Assembly: GCF_010499245.1 (NCBI RefSeq)
Contig: NZ_JAAGOW010000001.1
Location: forward strand, 3,782,001 to 3,846,000
Direction of reading: 5' to 3'
Origin: Variovorax sp. WS11
GTDB lineage: Bacteria; Pseudomonadota; Gammaproteobacteria; Burkholderiales; Burkholderiaceae_C
DNA: 64,000 nucleotides
Position numbers and translations under genes: made by a program. Position 1 is the first letter of the stretch, and each line of letters begins with the position of its first letter. The notes under the pieces are model-generated. The model did no database searches. It had not been told where the DNA came from and worked only from the letters and a program-made list of their open reading frames with translations. Shown piece by piece: positions 53,251-62,364 of this stretch.

Positions 53251-54207
53251 TCATCGATGAATCGCCGTCTGCGGCGCCTCCGTGCCCCGGGCATGGCCGC
53301 GGTACATGCCCTCGGTGTTGAAGGGCATGCAGACGTTGCCGTTGCGATCGATCGCGATCAGCCCGCCGCTGCCGCCGATCGCCGGCAGCGACTGCATCAC
53401 CACCGCCTGCGCCGCCTGCGCCAGCGACTGGCCCGCATAGCGCATGCGCGCGCAGACGTCGTAGGCCGCGGCCGCGCGGATGAACATCTCGCCGCTGCCG
53501 GTGCAGGACACGGCGGCGCGCTTGTCGTCGGCATAGGTGCCGGCGCCGATCAGCGGCGAATCGCCGACACGGCCGGCGCGCTTGTTGGTCATGCCGCCGG
53601 TGGAGGTGGCGGCCGCCAGGTGGCCCTGCAGGTCGAGCGCCACGGCGCCGACGGTGCCGAACTTGCGGCCTTCGTCCAGCGGCGCGGCGGCGTTGGCCGT
53701 GCCGTCGTGGTCGAGCGCGACGCGGCCGGCGGCCTGCGCGCGCACCAGCTGGGCGCGGCGCGCCTCGGTGGAGAAGTACGAGGGATCGACCATCTCCAGC
53801 CCACGCTCGCGCGCGAAGTCCTCGGCACCAGCGCCGACCAGCAGCACGTGGGCGCCGTCCTCCATCACCGCGCGGGCGGCGCGCACCGGGCGGCGGATGC
53901 GGCTGACGCAGGCGACCGCGCCGGCGCGCAGGTCGGCGCCGTTCATCACGGCCGCGTCGAGCTCGTGCGTGCCGGCGTGGGTGAAGACGGCGCCGTGGCC
54001 GGCATTGAAGAGCGGGCAGTCCTCCAGCATCTCGACGGCGAGGCAGGCCGCGTCGAGCGCGGAGCCGCCGCGCAGCAGCAGCGCCTGGCCGGCCTGCACG
54101 ATGGCGCGCAGCGCCTCGTGGTAGGCCTGGGCCGCGCCGGCGTCCAGCGCCGCGGCACTGATCGTGCCGGCGCCGCCGTGGATGGCAATGACGGGCGTCG
54201 TTCTCAT
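53251..54207 (-). CDS. iaaA: Isoaspartyl peptidase / L-asparaginase (Ntn hydrolase)
   Basis: A 318-residue plant-type asparaginase. [10 protein letters not shown] opens the protein, [12 protein letters not shown] follows, and autoprocessing should occur before the Thr of [11 protein letters not shown] (about 185), giving alpha and beta chains. [25 protein letters not shown] is the substrate loop. It hydrolyses beta-aspartyl dipeptides and asparagine. In E. coli iaaA is the first gene of iaaA-gsiABCD; the same arrangement here supports the Gsi naming. Overlaps the RpiR stop by 4 bp. Confidence 0.93.
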   Translation of the reverse strand: MRTTPVIAIHGGAGTISAAALDAGAAQAYHEALRAIVQAGQALLLRGGSALDAACLAVEMLEDCPLFNAGHGAVFTHAGTHELDAAVMNGADLRAGAVACVSRIRRPVRAARAVMEDGAHVLLVGAGAEDFARERGLEMVDPSYFSTEARRAQLVRAQAAGRVALDHDGTANAAAPLDEGRKFGTVGAVALDLQGHLAAATSTGGMTNKRAGRVGDSPLIGAGTYADDKRAAVSCTGSGEMFIRAAAAYDVCARMRYAGQSLAQAAQAVVMQSLPAIGGSGGLIAIDRNGNVCMPFNTEGMYRGHARGTEAPQTAIHR

Positions 54208-55154
54208 CGGGTCTTCTTCTTTCCGGCCGGCGCGCGCGGCACCGGCCTTTGCTTGATCTTCGGCGTGCTCGCGGCCCGCAGGTCCTGCGCGCCGTGCAGC
54301 CATGGCATCACGGCATGGACCACCTTGCTCGCGGCTTGGTAGGCCTGCGGGGCGCGCAGGGCCACGGCGCTGGTCAGGGCCTCGATCAGCGCCAGAACGC
54401 TGGTCTCGCAGTTGGGACGATAGCGGGTTTCGGTCTGCGCGTAGAGGGCCACGTCGGCCAGCGGCGCGATCGGCGAGCTGGGCCGGTCGGTCAGCGCCAG
54501 CACGCCGATGCCCTGACTGCGCGCGAGGCCGGTGAGTGCCACGGTGTCGGTCAGGTAGCGCGGGAAGGTCAGCGCCACCAGGAGGTCTTGCGGGCCGCCG
54601 CGCGACAGGGCACGTGCGCCGTGCGTGACGCCGCTGACCGATGACAGCAGGCGCACGTCGCCGCAGTAGGCATCCAGGCCGTGGTGCAGCAGCCCGGCCA
54701 GCCAGGCGCTGGCGCCGAAGCCGGCGATGAAGACGGTGCGGGCGCCGAGCACGCGCGCCACCGCCGCTTCGCAGGAGGCGGGGTCCAGGGCCTGGCGCGT
54801 CGCGCCGATGTTGCCCTGGCTTTCCTCCAGCGCCATCGCGAACACCTCCGCCACCGTCGAAGGGCGGGCGAGGTTGCCGCGCAGCCGCTCCACCGGCGCC
54901 ACCAGCGGCTCGAAGCCGCGCACCAGCTCGGCGCGGAAGCTCGCATAGCCGTCGAAGCCCAGGGCCCGGGCGAAGCGGTTGGCGGTGGCCACCGACACGC
55001 CGACGGTGGCGGCCAGCTCGTCGATCGGCAGGGTGGCGACCTGCAGCGGGCGCTCGAGCACGTAGTCGGCCACCTGGCGGTGCGAACGCGTCAGTTGCGG
55101 CAGCGCCTGGGCGATGCGCTGCGGGACGGTAGTGGCTGCGGAGGAAGCCGGCAT
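54204..55154 (-). CDS. MurR/RpiR family transcriptional regulator
   Basis: A 316-residue regulator. The N-terminal HTH_6 domain (about 5-80) includes LAATVGVSVATANRFARALGFDGYASF; the C-terminal SIS domain (about 125-265) includes VFIAGFGASAWLAGLL and VALTFPRYLTDTV. A basic tail ([11 protein letters not shown]) follows. SIS domains in this family bind sugar phosphates or cell-wall-derived compounds, which fits an operon with a D-aminopeptidase and peptide uptake. First gene of the operon, so autoregulation through the nearby palindrome is likely. Confidence 0.9.
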   Translation of the reverse strand: MPASSAATTVPQRIAQALPQLTRSHRQVADYVLERPLQVATLPIDELAATVGVSVATANRFARALGFDGYASFRAELVRGFEPLVAPVERLRGNLARPSTVAEVFAMALEESQGNIGATRQALDPASCEAAVARVLGARTVFIAGFGASAWLAGLLHHGLDAYCGDVRLLSSVSGVTHGARALSRGGPQDLLVALTFPRYLTDTVALTGLARSQGIGVLALTDRPSSPIAPLADVALYAQTETRYRPNCETSVLALIEALTSAVALRAPQAYQAASKVVHAVMPWLHGAQDLRAASTPKIKQRPVPRAPAGKKKTR

Positions 55155-55187
55155 GCGGTGGGGGCTCGCCCGTTCACGGTGCAGGCG

Positions 55188-55205
55188 ATGTAAATAAAAT
55201 TACAT
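55188..55205. promoter_or_regulatory. Candidate RpiR operator, ATGTAA-N6-TTACAT
   Basis: A perfect 6-bp inverted repeat with a 6-bp AT-only spacer, 34 bp upstream of the RpiR start. It stands out in GC-rich DNA. A related half-site, GTAAATTTTC, follows at 55220-55229. Position and symmetry suggest the binding site of the RpiR regulator and the promoter of the whole peptide operon. Confidence 0.55.
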
Positions 55206-55291
55206 AGTGGTGCGAGGAAAGTAAATTTTCAATCATTGCTTGGTGTTTAGCAAGCTGCGGGCCAACGCCTCTGTGCCGGTCAGGAGCCGAT

Positions 55292-55612
55292 TTACGACGC
55301 CTGCATCCATGCAGGTATGTCGCGCCGTCCGTGGAGGACGCGCCAAACATCAATGCAGTCTGACCGCTCGAAGTAAAAGACCAAATGCGGGAAGCGAGTC
55401 AATGGCCAACAGCGCAGCCCTGGCAAGTCGAGCTCATGCGCGTAGCGCGTGGAGCCCGTGCCGGGGTGCCGGCTGATATGAACGTAGGCACGTTCAAGCT
55501 CATCGATCAAGCCGAGTGCGGCACTTTCCGTGCCCTCTCCCAGGTAGTAGGCGATGGCGTCGTCAATGTCTCGGTTGGCCTCTTCTCGCGGGACGACTGT
55601 TTTCGCCTTCAC
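55292..55612 (-). CDS. ParE/RelE-type toxin
   Basis: A 106-residue type II toxin of the ParE/RelE fold: EEANRDIDDAIAYYL near the N terminus, YAHELDLPGLRCWPLTRFPHLVFYF as the central beta-sheet, and VWRVLHGRRDIPAWM at the end, where the VLHGRRD pattern is typical of ParE. It starts at a GTG overlapping the antitoxin stop. ParE members poison gyrase, while RelE members cut mRNA; the sequence favours ParE. Confidence 0.88.
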   Translation of the reverse strand: MKAKTVVPREEANRDIDDAIAYYLGEGTESAALGLIDELERAYVHISRHPGTGSTRYAHELDLPGLRCWPLTRFPHLVFYFERSDCIDVWRVLHGRRDIPAWMQAS

Positions 55613-55872
55613 CTTTTGCCGCCGGCCCTGGCTGCCTTCTTGCCCGCGTCGCGCACCCTCTTGCGCAGGCCATCGAAGTAAGCGTCGTCTGCCGCCGCGG
55701 CGGGCGCCGAAAGGCCTCCTTGGAGAAGCAGGCTGCGCAGTTGAAGCCTCTGTTGGTCCTTGCGGATGAGCTCGCGCACATATTCGCTGCTCGTGCCATA
55801 GCCCCGTTCGACCACTTGCTCATCCACGAACGACTTCATGGCTTCGGGCAGGGATACGTTCATGGTGCTCAT
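55609..55872 (-). CDS. ParD/CopG-type antitoxin
   Basis: An 87-residue ribbon-helix-helix antitoxin. MNVSLPEAMKSFVDEQV is the DNA-binding strand and first helix, SSEYVRELIRKDQQR the second helix typical of ParD. The C-terminal half, which binds the toxin, ends in a Lys/Arg-rich tail. It precedes and overlaps the toxin gene, the usual order, and should repress its own promoter, which must lie just above 55872. Confidence 0.9.
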   Translation of the reverse strand: MSTMNVSLPEAMKSFVDEQVVERGYGTSSEYVRELIRKDQQRLQLRSLLLQGGLSAPAAAADDAYFDGLRKRVRDAGKKAARAGGKR

Positions 55873-56189
55873 GAGACAAGCTTATGGCGCTTGGCAAATT
55901 TTGGCAAGCCTGTGGCCGCGGACCGATACCGCCCGGGCGCTTATCAACTCGACTCGGCACAAGAGTTCACCACGTCCATGCCTTTACCGATACCCTGAAT
56001 CCGTGAGCCCCAATGCTCTGCGGACCGATCCCGGGTGCTTTGTCGCACTGTGACCGAGCCATTCGACTGCCCGATGCTTGGCGGTGCCGAGATCGACGCG
56101 ATGAAGTCGTCGCCATCACGACTCGGCGATCGACTTGCGTTGAGATGGGTGCGACTGGCCCACGCCGCAACCTCGCTCGGATGCGATTT
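55873..56189. other. 317-bp spacer with no recognised gene
   Basis: Between the antitoxin start and the left end of the IS element. The first part must hold the antitoxin promoter. I see no conserved frame; base composition is more mixed than in the neighbouring genes. It may be debris from the IS insertion. Confidence 0.5.
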
Positions 56190-57731
56190 TCTGGATTCGT
56201 GAGTGCGTGAATGAGGCCGGTGATAGGCCGGCTGCGCTCAGCAGCTGGTCAGCAGTTCGCCGTGCAGCCGCTGGAAGGCCTTGGCCGCGCGATCGTTGGC
56301 GCCCAGCCCGAGGATGATGCGCCGGCCATGCTCGATGAGACGGCCGGCGCGGTAGATGAGTTCCTGCATCACCGTCTTGATGCGCCTGCGTTTGGCCGCA
56401 TGGCGCACGGGCGCATCGGACCCCAGCAGCCCGGCCTGGCCCATCAGGCGCAGGATATTCATGGCCAGCGCGGCGAGCTCGCACACCAGGTAGTTGGTAC
56501 TGAACTTGCCCGAGGGCAGCCGCTCCAGATCGAGGTCGGTCTTGAATTCGGAGTGGAACTGCTCGTGCGTGCCGTGGTCGGCGTACAGCGCGATGATGGC
56601 CTTCCCATCGAACTGTTTGGCGCTCAGGCTCGTGGTCCAGCCATCCAACGTGAGCTTGGGCTCGATCAACAACTGGCCCTGCGCATCGATGGTGCGCTCG
56701 GTCAGGCGCAGCACGCGGCGCAGCGGCCGCTCGATGCCTTCGATCTCCAGCGCCTGTTCCCACAGCGTCACACGTTTGCCCGCGCGGGGATGCTCCCAGA
56801 GCGTGGTGGCGTCGGCCTCAAGCCGCTCGGCCAGCGCCGCCACGTTGGTCGTGCGCGGGTTCCACTTGATCAGCCAGTCCAGCTGCGGCACACCTGCACG
56901 GTTGTACGACTCGATCTCGCGCATCAGCGCCGCCGAGTCGAAGCCGGAATCCAGGCGCGCCAGGATCGGCGCCTTCGGACCCGCCGCACTCAGGCGCTGC
57001 GCCATCGGGATCACACGCTCGAAGTTGAATTGCGTCTCCGACGCCGAATGCTGCACGCCGGGGCGCAGCGCCAACTCAAGGCAGAACCCGTGCGAGCCCA
57101 GGTACGCGGCCAGCGGGCAGTAGCCATCGACCCCCGTGTAGGTACGACCTACGCCGTCCTTGGCAGTGCCGCCGTTGTTCATGGCGAAGGTGTCCACGTC
57201 CAGCGCCAGCCAGCCGCAAGGCAAGACGCCATAGTCGACTCGCGCGCCGTACAGCAGCGTCTCGATCAGCGTCGGCAGGAAGTCAAACAGTTCGTCCGCG
57301 CGGGCGTCCATGCGCTGGCGCAGCGTCGGGCTGGAGGGCAACAGCTTGATGCCCAGCGCCTGCTTGAAGAAGGCATCGCCGCGGAAGTTCTCGATCGCAT
57401 CGAAGTCGCTCTTGCCCTGTACCAGCAGGCCCAGGTAGCTGCGCAGAATGTCGCTGTTGGCAACGCCATTTCGAACGGGCAAGGCGTCATCGAGCTGCTT
57501 GAATACCGGTGCGAGTCGATTCAGATGATGACCCACCAGCGCCAGACCGGCTACCGGGGTGAGGTCGTAGTCGAGTTGCTTGACGATGAAGGGGCGCATT
57601 GAAGGGAATCGGATACTGCGTTTGCAACAGCAGCATGAACGCCCTGCACCTGTCTCGCGTTTACCAAACTACCTCGAATCGCCCGCACCCGCAGGGTGAA
57701 TCACTTTCGCTCGTGAGCTCACGGATCCAGG
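56190..57731. mobile_element. IS1380-family insertion sequence
   Basis: About 1.54 kb, encoding one transposase. Terminal inverted repeats: TCTGGATTCGTGAG at 56190-56203 and, inverted, CCTGGATCCGTGAG at 57718-57731 (12 of 14 match). The CCT start resembles IS1380-family ends such as ISEcp1. No clear target duplication was found: the flanks are GATTT on the left and ATACG on the right. The element lies between a toxin-antitoxin pair and a stress protein gene. Confidence 0.7.
56238..57599 (-). CDS. IS1380-family DDE transposase
   Basis: A 453-residue transposase, apparently intact. Features are SPTLRQRMDARADEL near residue 92, LALDVDTFAMNNGG with the first catalytic Asp (about 133), ARLDSGFDSAALM with a second (about 219), and YADHGTHEQFHSEFKTDLDLERLPSGKF with the Glu (about 340-365), the usual DDE_Tnp_1 layout of this family. 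Basic C terminus. Being full length with recognisable ends, the element may still be mobile. Confidence 0.92.
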   Translation of the reverse strand: MRPFIVKQLDYDLTPVAGLALVGHHLNRLAPVFKQLDDALPVRNGVANSDILRSYLGLLVQGKSDFDAIENFRGDAFFKQALGIKLLPSSPTLRQRMDARADELFDFLPTLIETLLYGARVDYGVLPCGWLALDVDTFAMNNGGTAKDGVGRTYTGVDGYCPLAAYLGSHGFCLELALRPGVQHSASETQFNFERVIPMAQRLSAAGPKAPILARLDSGFDSAALMREIESYNRAGVPQLDWLIKWNPRTTNVAALAERLEADATTLWEHPRAGKRVTLWEQALEIEGIERPLRRVLRLTERTIDAQGQLLIEPKLTLDGWTTSLSAKQFDGKAIIALYADHGTHEQFHSEFKTDLDLERLPSGKFSTNYLVCELAALAMNILRLMGQAGLLGSDAPVRHAAKRRRIKTVMQELIYRAGRLIEHGRRIILGLGANDRAAKAFQRLHGELLTSC

Positions 57732-57831
57732 GATACGTATTGACGGTGTCTCGATGCATGGCGGCCGCTATCTGGCAAGAGCCCTGAGGTCATTGCTTGC
57801 CCGATCCAGACTCGCACCCTAGACTGGCCGC

Positions 57832-57954
57832 ATGCTGACCACCACCCTCATCCTGGCCCACGCCGCAACAGCGGCACTGCTCCTTGCAGCAGCATTCGTC
57901 CGGGCACGCGAGGTCATGGCGGTGCGTCGCAAGCAAACGCCAGCACATCTCTGA
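57832..57954 (+). CDS. Possible 40-residue hydrophobic peptide
   Basis: A short frame with one hydrophobic helix (LILAHAATAALLLAAAFVRA) followed by a basic tail (VRRKQTPAHL), a layout seen in small membrane proteins. No ribosome site of note precedes the ATG. It lies in the 466-bp gap between the transposase and the stress protein gene; apart from the IS end, nothing else was recognised there. Could be chance. Confidence 0.3.
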   Translation: MLTTTLILAHAATAALLLAAAFVRAREVMAVRRKQTPAHL

Positions 57955-58065
57955 GCCCGGCGGTCCGCTCCTTCCCTCTTCAGCGCAACCATTCACCGCC
58001 GGGCACAAGTCCCGCGCGTTCGCGGCCGCCCTCAAGCACAGGCGCCGCACGAATGGAGTGCGTCA

Positions 58066-59013
58066 ATGCATGCAACGATTCACGGCGAGCGCACGCTCGC
58101 CGACCTTGACTCGATTCTCGCCATCACCGATTTCTCTGCCAGCACGGACGCCGTCCTCTCCCGTGCAGCGCAACTTGCCGCCGAGCATGACGCGACGCTG
58201 AAGCTCATGTATGCGGCGCCGGGCGGGGACCTCCCTTGCCCCGACGCCGCATGCCGGCTGTCCCACCACGCGCTGCAGCTCGGCCAGCGCCATGCGATCA
58301 GCGTCCGCACCGTGAGCCGGACCTCGAACACCGACGAGGATGTCGCGAGCGCGGCGCGATGTGCCGACCTGGTCGTTGCGGGTCTGAGCCGGGTACGCTC
58401 GGTGCTGTCCTTCTTGCGTGGCCAGCCCGTGGAGCGGCTTCTCCGGGCGGCGCGCCGACCCGTCCTGGTGGTGAACCCGGAAGCCGGACCGGCACAAGCT
58501 GCCTATGGACGCTTGCTCGTCGCGGTGGACTTCTCGGAGGCCTCGCACAATTTGATCGCGGCAGCCTTCGCGCTCGGCAGGTCCGCGCAGGTAGAGCTGT
58601 TCCACGCCATCAGCACTGCCAACGAGGGGAAGCTCCGCTATGCAGAGGTCTCGGATCAGGCCATCAAGGCGTACCGGCAGGAATGCAGGCGGTACGCCAG
58701 GGACAGGATGTTCCGGCTGACCGATTCGACCGATGCGCGCCGCAACCGCGTCTACTCGGCAATCCGGCATGGCGACCCCGCGCGCCAGGTCATCGTGCAG
58801 CAGGAGCACAGCGGCGCCGAGCTCATCGTGGTGGGGAAGCATTCGGCCTCCGCCTTGTCGGACTTCGTCTTCGGAAGCGTGGCACAGCGAGTCCTGCGCC
58901 GTGCCTCCATCGATGTTCTCGTGGTCCCTCATGACTTTCAGCCTGCAACGCGGGCCGCCGCCGTGCGTCGGCTCGAACAGAACCCGCGGGCGATGCGATC
59001 GCTGGGTGGGTGA
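58066..59013 (+). CDS. Tandem universal stress protein
   Basis: A 315-residue protein with two UspA domains (about 12-145 and 148-300). The second has the ATP-binding pattern VGKHSASALSDFVFGSVAQ (Gly-x2 to Gly-Ser), preceded by RLLVAVDFSEASHNL. In the first domain the corresponding segment (AGLSRVRSVLSFLRGQP) lacks the Ser, so only one nucleotide site may be active. GGAG lies about 8 bases before the ATG. Tandem Usp proteins respond to redox or starvation stress; nothing here defines the signal. Confidence 0.9.
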   Translation: MHATIHGERTLADLDSILAITDFSASTDAVLSRAAQLAAEHDATLKLMYAAPGGDLPCPDAACRLSHHALQLGQRHAISVRTVSRTSNTDEDVASAARCADLVVAGLSRVRSVLSFLRGQPVERLLRAARRPVLVVNPEAGPAQAAYGRLLVAVDFSEASHNLIAAAFALGRSAQVELFHAISTANEGKLRYAEVSDQAIKAYRQECRRYARDRMFRLTDSTDARRNRVYSAIRHGDPARQVIVQQEHSGAELIVVGKHSASALSDFVFGSVAQRVLRRASIDVLVVPHDFQPATRAAAVRRLEQNPRAMRSLGG

Positions 59014-59172
59014 TGCAGCGCTCGGCCGGCGGGTTGGCGCGAAATGCCAAATGGGCGGCGTGATCCGGCAAACGGCCTTCTGCCTGCCCGTCCTACAGTG
59101 AATGCGCCCTCGGAATCTCACGCCGCACACGCCGGATGTCCGAGGTAGCCCACTACCCACTGGAGACATGCA

Positions 59173-60231
59173 ATGAATTTCCTCGACGGACACCTGTTCC
59201 CCGAGAACCAGCCGCCGCTCATCATCACGGCCGCTCCCTATGCGCCGGGCTGGCTGCCCTCCGACTTTCCCGAGGACATCCCCGTCACGATGCAAGCACA
59301 GATCCAGAAGGCGGTGGATTGCTACAACGCCGGCGCCACCGTGCTGCACCTGCACGTGCGCGAGCTCGACGGCAAGGGCAGCAAGCGCCTGTCCAAGTTC
59401 AACGAGCTGATCGCCGGCGTGCGCAAGGCCGTGCCCGAGATGGTGATCCAGGTGGGCGGCTCGATCAGCTTTGCGCCGGAGTCGGAAGGCGCTGCCGCCA
59501 AGTGGCTGAGCGACGACACCCGCCACATGCTGGCCGAGCTCGACCCCAAGCCCGATCAGGTCACGGTGACGGTGAACACCTCGCAGATGAACGTGACCGA
59601 GCATGCGGAGCTGGCTGATTTCAAAGGCACCTCCCGGGAGATTCCCGCCATCTTCAATGCCTACAAGGAAATGACGGTGCCCTCCCAGCCCGGCTGGGTG
59701 GAGGAGCACATCCGCCGCCTGAGCGCGGCCGGCATCCAGAGCGCCTTCCAGTGCTACAACATCAACAGCTTCGAATCGGTGGAGCGGCTGATGCGCCGCG
59801 GTGTCTACAAGGGCCCGCTGGTCATGAACTGGGTCGCCATCAGCGGCGGCATGGATGCGCCCAACATCTACAACCTGGCCAACATGCTGCGCGCCGTGCC
59901 CGACGGTGCGGTGCTGACGGTCGAAAGCTCGGTGCGCAACGTGCTGCCGATCAACATGATGGGCATCGCCATGGGCCTGCATGTGCGCTGCGGCACCGAG
60001 GACGTCCTGTGGAACCAGTCGCGCACGGCCAAGGCGAGCACGGTGTCGCAGATCGAGCAGCTGGTGCGCATGTCCCGCGATTTCGGCCGCGAGATCGCCA
60101 CGGCCAGGCAGGCGCGCGAAATCAGCAAGATCGGCGTGTTCTACGACACCGTGGAAGAAAGCCTGCAGGCCAACGGCTTTGCCCCCAACCGCAACGGCGG
60201 CAACCAGGGCTTCCTGCGCAAGGCCGCCTGA
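59173..60231 (+). CDS. BKACE family beta-keto acid cleavage enzyme
   Basis: A 352-residue member of the 3-keto-5-aminohexanoate cleavage enzyme (Kce/BKACE) family. LHLHVRELDGKGS places the zinc histidines at about 59 and 61; VQVGGSISF and ESSVRNVLP are further active-site strands. These enzymes condense a beta-keto acid with acetyl-CoA to give acetoacetate and a new CoA ester. The loops differ from lysine-fermentation Kce, so the substrate is probably another beta-keto acid such as dehydrocarnitine or a dicarboxylate. GGAG 8 bases upstream of the ATG. Convergent with the AraC gene 3 bp away. Confidence 0.9.
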   Translation: MNFLDGHLFPENQPPLIITAAPYAPGWLPSDFPEDIPVTMQAQIQKAVDCYNAGATVLHLHVRELDGKGSKRLSKFNELIAGVRKAVPEMVIQVGGSISFAPESEGAAAKWLSDDTRHMLAELDPKPDQVTVTVNTSQMNVTEHAELADFKGTSREIPAIFNAYKEMTVPSQPGWVEEHIRRLSAAGIQSAFQCYNINSFESVERLMRRGVYKGPLVMNWVAISGGMDAPNIYNLANMLRAVPDGAVLTVESSVRNVLPINMMGIAMGLHVRCGTEDVLWNQSRTAKASTVSQIEQLVRMSRDFGREIATARQAREISKIGVFYDTVEESLQANGFAPNRNGGNQGFLRKAA

Positions 60232-60234
60232 ACG

Positions 60235-61269
60235 CTAGGCCTGTCGAGCCTCGTCTGCGCTACGCCCAGGAAGATACTGCTGGCGCCAGCCGCTCGGGCT
60301 TTGCTGGAACTGCTTGCTGAACCACCGCGTGAAAGAGCTGTTTTCCGCAAAGCCGGCAAGTGCGGCGGCCTCGCCGATCGAGAGCTGCGGGTTCTGCAGT
60401 GCGCGGACGGCGGCCTGGCTGCGCACGGCGTCCAGGGTGTCCTGAAAGCTGGTTCGGCTGTTCTCCAGCTGGCGCTGAAGGGAGCGCGATGTGCAGCCCA
60501 GCGCGCTGGCCACTTGGGCGATGCCATGGCGTCCATGCGGCAACAGCGACTGGATGGCGCTGCGTACCTGCTGCTCGATGGGCTTGGGAGATCTGCCGGG
60601 CGCGTGGAGGTCCATCAGATGCCGGGCATGCGCCTCCATGCCGCTGTCGTGCTCCGGATCGAGAAGCTGCAGGTCTTCGGTGGACAGCACGATGCCGTCG
60701 AAGTCCGAGGCGAACACGATCTCGCTGCCGAGCACCCGGCGGTGAAGGGCCATGCTGCTGGGCGCAGCGTGCGAGAAATGCACGCCGACGGGCTTCCAGC
60801 CTTTGCCCAGTTGGTGGCGGCACAGGCTCAGCAAGGCCGTGATGCCCAGCTCCATGGGGTGGCGTCCCGGCGTCTCCCTCTCGGTGTCCAGGTGCAACTG
60901 AATGATCGAAAGCCGCCCCTGCGTCACGGTTTCCGTGGTGATGGTGGTGCTGATCAGGTGGTGGTAGTCCTTGAGCGTCTGCAGAAGGGTGGCCAGGCTT
61001 GGCTGATGCTGCAGAAGCAGGCTGATTTGCCCAAAGTCCGACAGCCGCCAGTACGAACCCATGAGCAACCCGAGCGATGCGTTGCCGGTTTGCGCGGAAG
61101 AAGCCTCCAGCAGCTGAGCGAAGGCCGTCTCTGGCACCAGCAGGTCGGGCGAGTTCAGGCAGCTGTGGTCCAGGCCCACCTGGCGGAGCATGCTCAACGG
61201 ATCGATGCCGAGCTCCTGCGCGACTTTCGAGTACTTGTTGAGACTGATGCTTCGGATGCGGGGCGTCAT
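60235..61269 (-). CDS. AraC family transcriptional regulator
   Basis: A 344-residue AraC protein with an Arabinose_bd-type sensor (about 15-205) and a C-terminal DNA-binding domain: VASALGCTSRSLQRQLENS and AALAGFAENSSFTRWFSKQF, ending SPSGWRQQY. It is divergent from the TauD-type dioxygenase gene (217-bp gap) and convergent with the BKACE gene, so it probably regulates the dioxygenase/receptor/CoA-transferase genes on its right. Confidence 0.9.
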   Translation of the reverse strand: MTPRIRSISLNKYSKVAQELGIDPLSMLRQVGLDHSCLNSPDLLVPETAFAQLLEASSAQTGNASLGLLMGSYWRLSDFGQISLLLQHQPSLATLLQTLKDYHHLISTTITTETVTQGRLSIIQLHLDTERETPGRHPMELGITALLSLCRHQLGKGWKPVGVHFSHAAPSSMALHRRVLGSEIVFASDFDGIVLSTEDLQLLDPEHDSGMEAHARHLMDLHAPGRSPKPIEQQVRSAIQSLLPHGRHGIAQVASALGCTSRSLQRQLENSRTSFQDTLDAVRSQAAVRALQNPQLSIGEAAALAGFAENSSFTRWFSKQFQQSPSGWRQQYLPGRSADEARQA

Positions 61270-61486
61270 GCCTGACGTCTATCAATGCTGTGCAAGTTGG
61301 TCAATGGTGTTAGTACCAGAGGCCTTGGCAGCTGCGGCGAAGCCTCGGCGCGACTGGGTAAGCGCCTGTCGTGATCGGTCAAGCCGGTTGGCGCCTTGCG
61401 GTTCGAGAATTGCTCCATCGGCAGGCACAGGATGAATGCATCGCAAGACCTGCCGCGGTGGACTTCCTGGAGACAAGGAGCAGGCA

Positions 61487-62329
61487 ATGAAAGTCGAAAA
61501 GCTGACGTGCACCATCGGTGCGGAAGTATCGGGTGTGCACCTGGGCGATGCGTCGCGCGACGCCCGTCTGGCCCATGAAATCAAGGCCTTGCTGCTGCAG
61601 CACAAGGTGCTGTTTTTTCGTGACCAGGAAATCACGCGGGCCGAGCATGTGGCCTTTGCCCGCCACTTCGGTGAACTGGAAGACCATCCCGTGGCCGGCA
61701 GCGACCCGGACCATCCGGGGCTGGTTCAGATCTATCGCAGCGACAAGCGCGAAAACTACGAGAACAGCTTTCACACCGATGGGCAGTGGCGCGACGCACC
61801 GCCCATGGGGGGTGTGCTGCGCTGCATCGAATGCCCGCCGGTGGGAGGCGACACTATCTGGGTCGACATGGTGCAGGCTTACGGCAACCTGCCGGACGAC
61901 ATCAAGAAGAAGATCGATGGCCTGAAGGTGAAGTGCAGCATCGAGCATTCGTTCGGCGCCGCCATGCCGGAAGAAAAGCGCCGGGCGCTCGGGATGGAGC
62001 ATCCGATGGTGGAGCATCCCGTGGTGCGCACCCATCCGGAAACCGGGGAGAAGATCCTGTACGTCTGTGGGTTCGCAACCCACTTTGCGAACTACCACAC
62101 GCCGGGCAACGTGCGCTTCGGCCAGGACAAGACACCGGGCGCCAGCATGCTGCTCAATTACCTGACCAGCCAGGCGGCCATTCCCGAGTACCAGGTCCGG
62201 TTCCGCTGGAAGCCCAACAGCGTGGCCATGTGGGACAACCGCTGCACGCAGCACTACGCGGTCCAGGACTACTGGCCGGCGCCCCGAAAAATGGAGCGCA
62301 CGGCCATCATCGGCGACAAGCCTTTCTAA
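61487..62329 (+). CDS. TauD/TfdA-family Fe(II)/2-oxoglutarate dioxygenase
   Basis: A 280-residue non-haem iron dioxygenase. The metal ligands are His96 and Asp98 in SFHTDGQW and His256 in CTQHYAV; an Arg near residue 270 (MERTAII) should bind 2-oxoglutarate. ATG at 61487 with AAGGAG 6 bases upstream. It hydroxylates its substrate while converting 2-oxoglutarate to succinate, often triggering C-O, C-N or C-S cleavage. Neighbouring Bug receptor and CaiB genes suggest an imported acid that is oxidised and then moved to CoA. Confidence 0.92.
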   Translation: MKVEKLTCTIGAEVSGVHLGDASRDARLAHEIKALLLQHKVLFFRDQEITRAEHVAFARHFGELEDHPVAGSDPDHPGLVQIYRSDKRENYENSFHTDGQWRDAPPMGGVLRCIECPPVGGDTIWVDMVQAYGNLPDDIKKKIDGLKVKCSIEHSFGAAMPEEKRRALGMEHPMVEHPVVRTHPETGEKILYVCGFATHFANYHTPGNVRFGQDKTPGASMLLNYLTSQAAIPEYQVRFRWKPNSVAMWDNRCTQHYAVQDYWPAPRKMERTAIIGDKPF

Positions 62330-62364
62330 GCGCGCATGCGCAGCAATCAACAAAGGAGACAGAG

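Noticed and set aside
56185..57736. Target-site duplication flanking the IS element
   Set aside because: Flanks share only GAT-like letters at shifted positions; no direct repeat of the expected 4-5 bp.
58063..59982. Minus-strand frame of about 640 codons across the stress protein and BKACE genes
   Set aside because: Antisense to two genes with strong family motifs; no start context.
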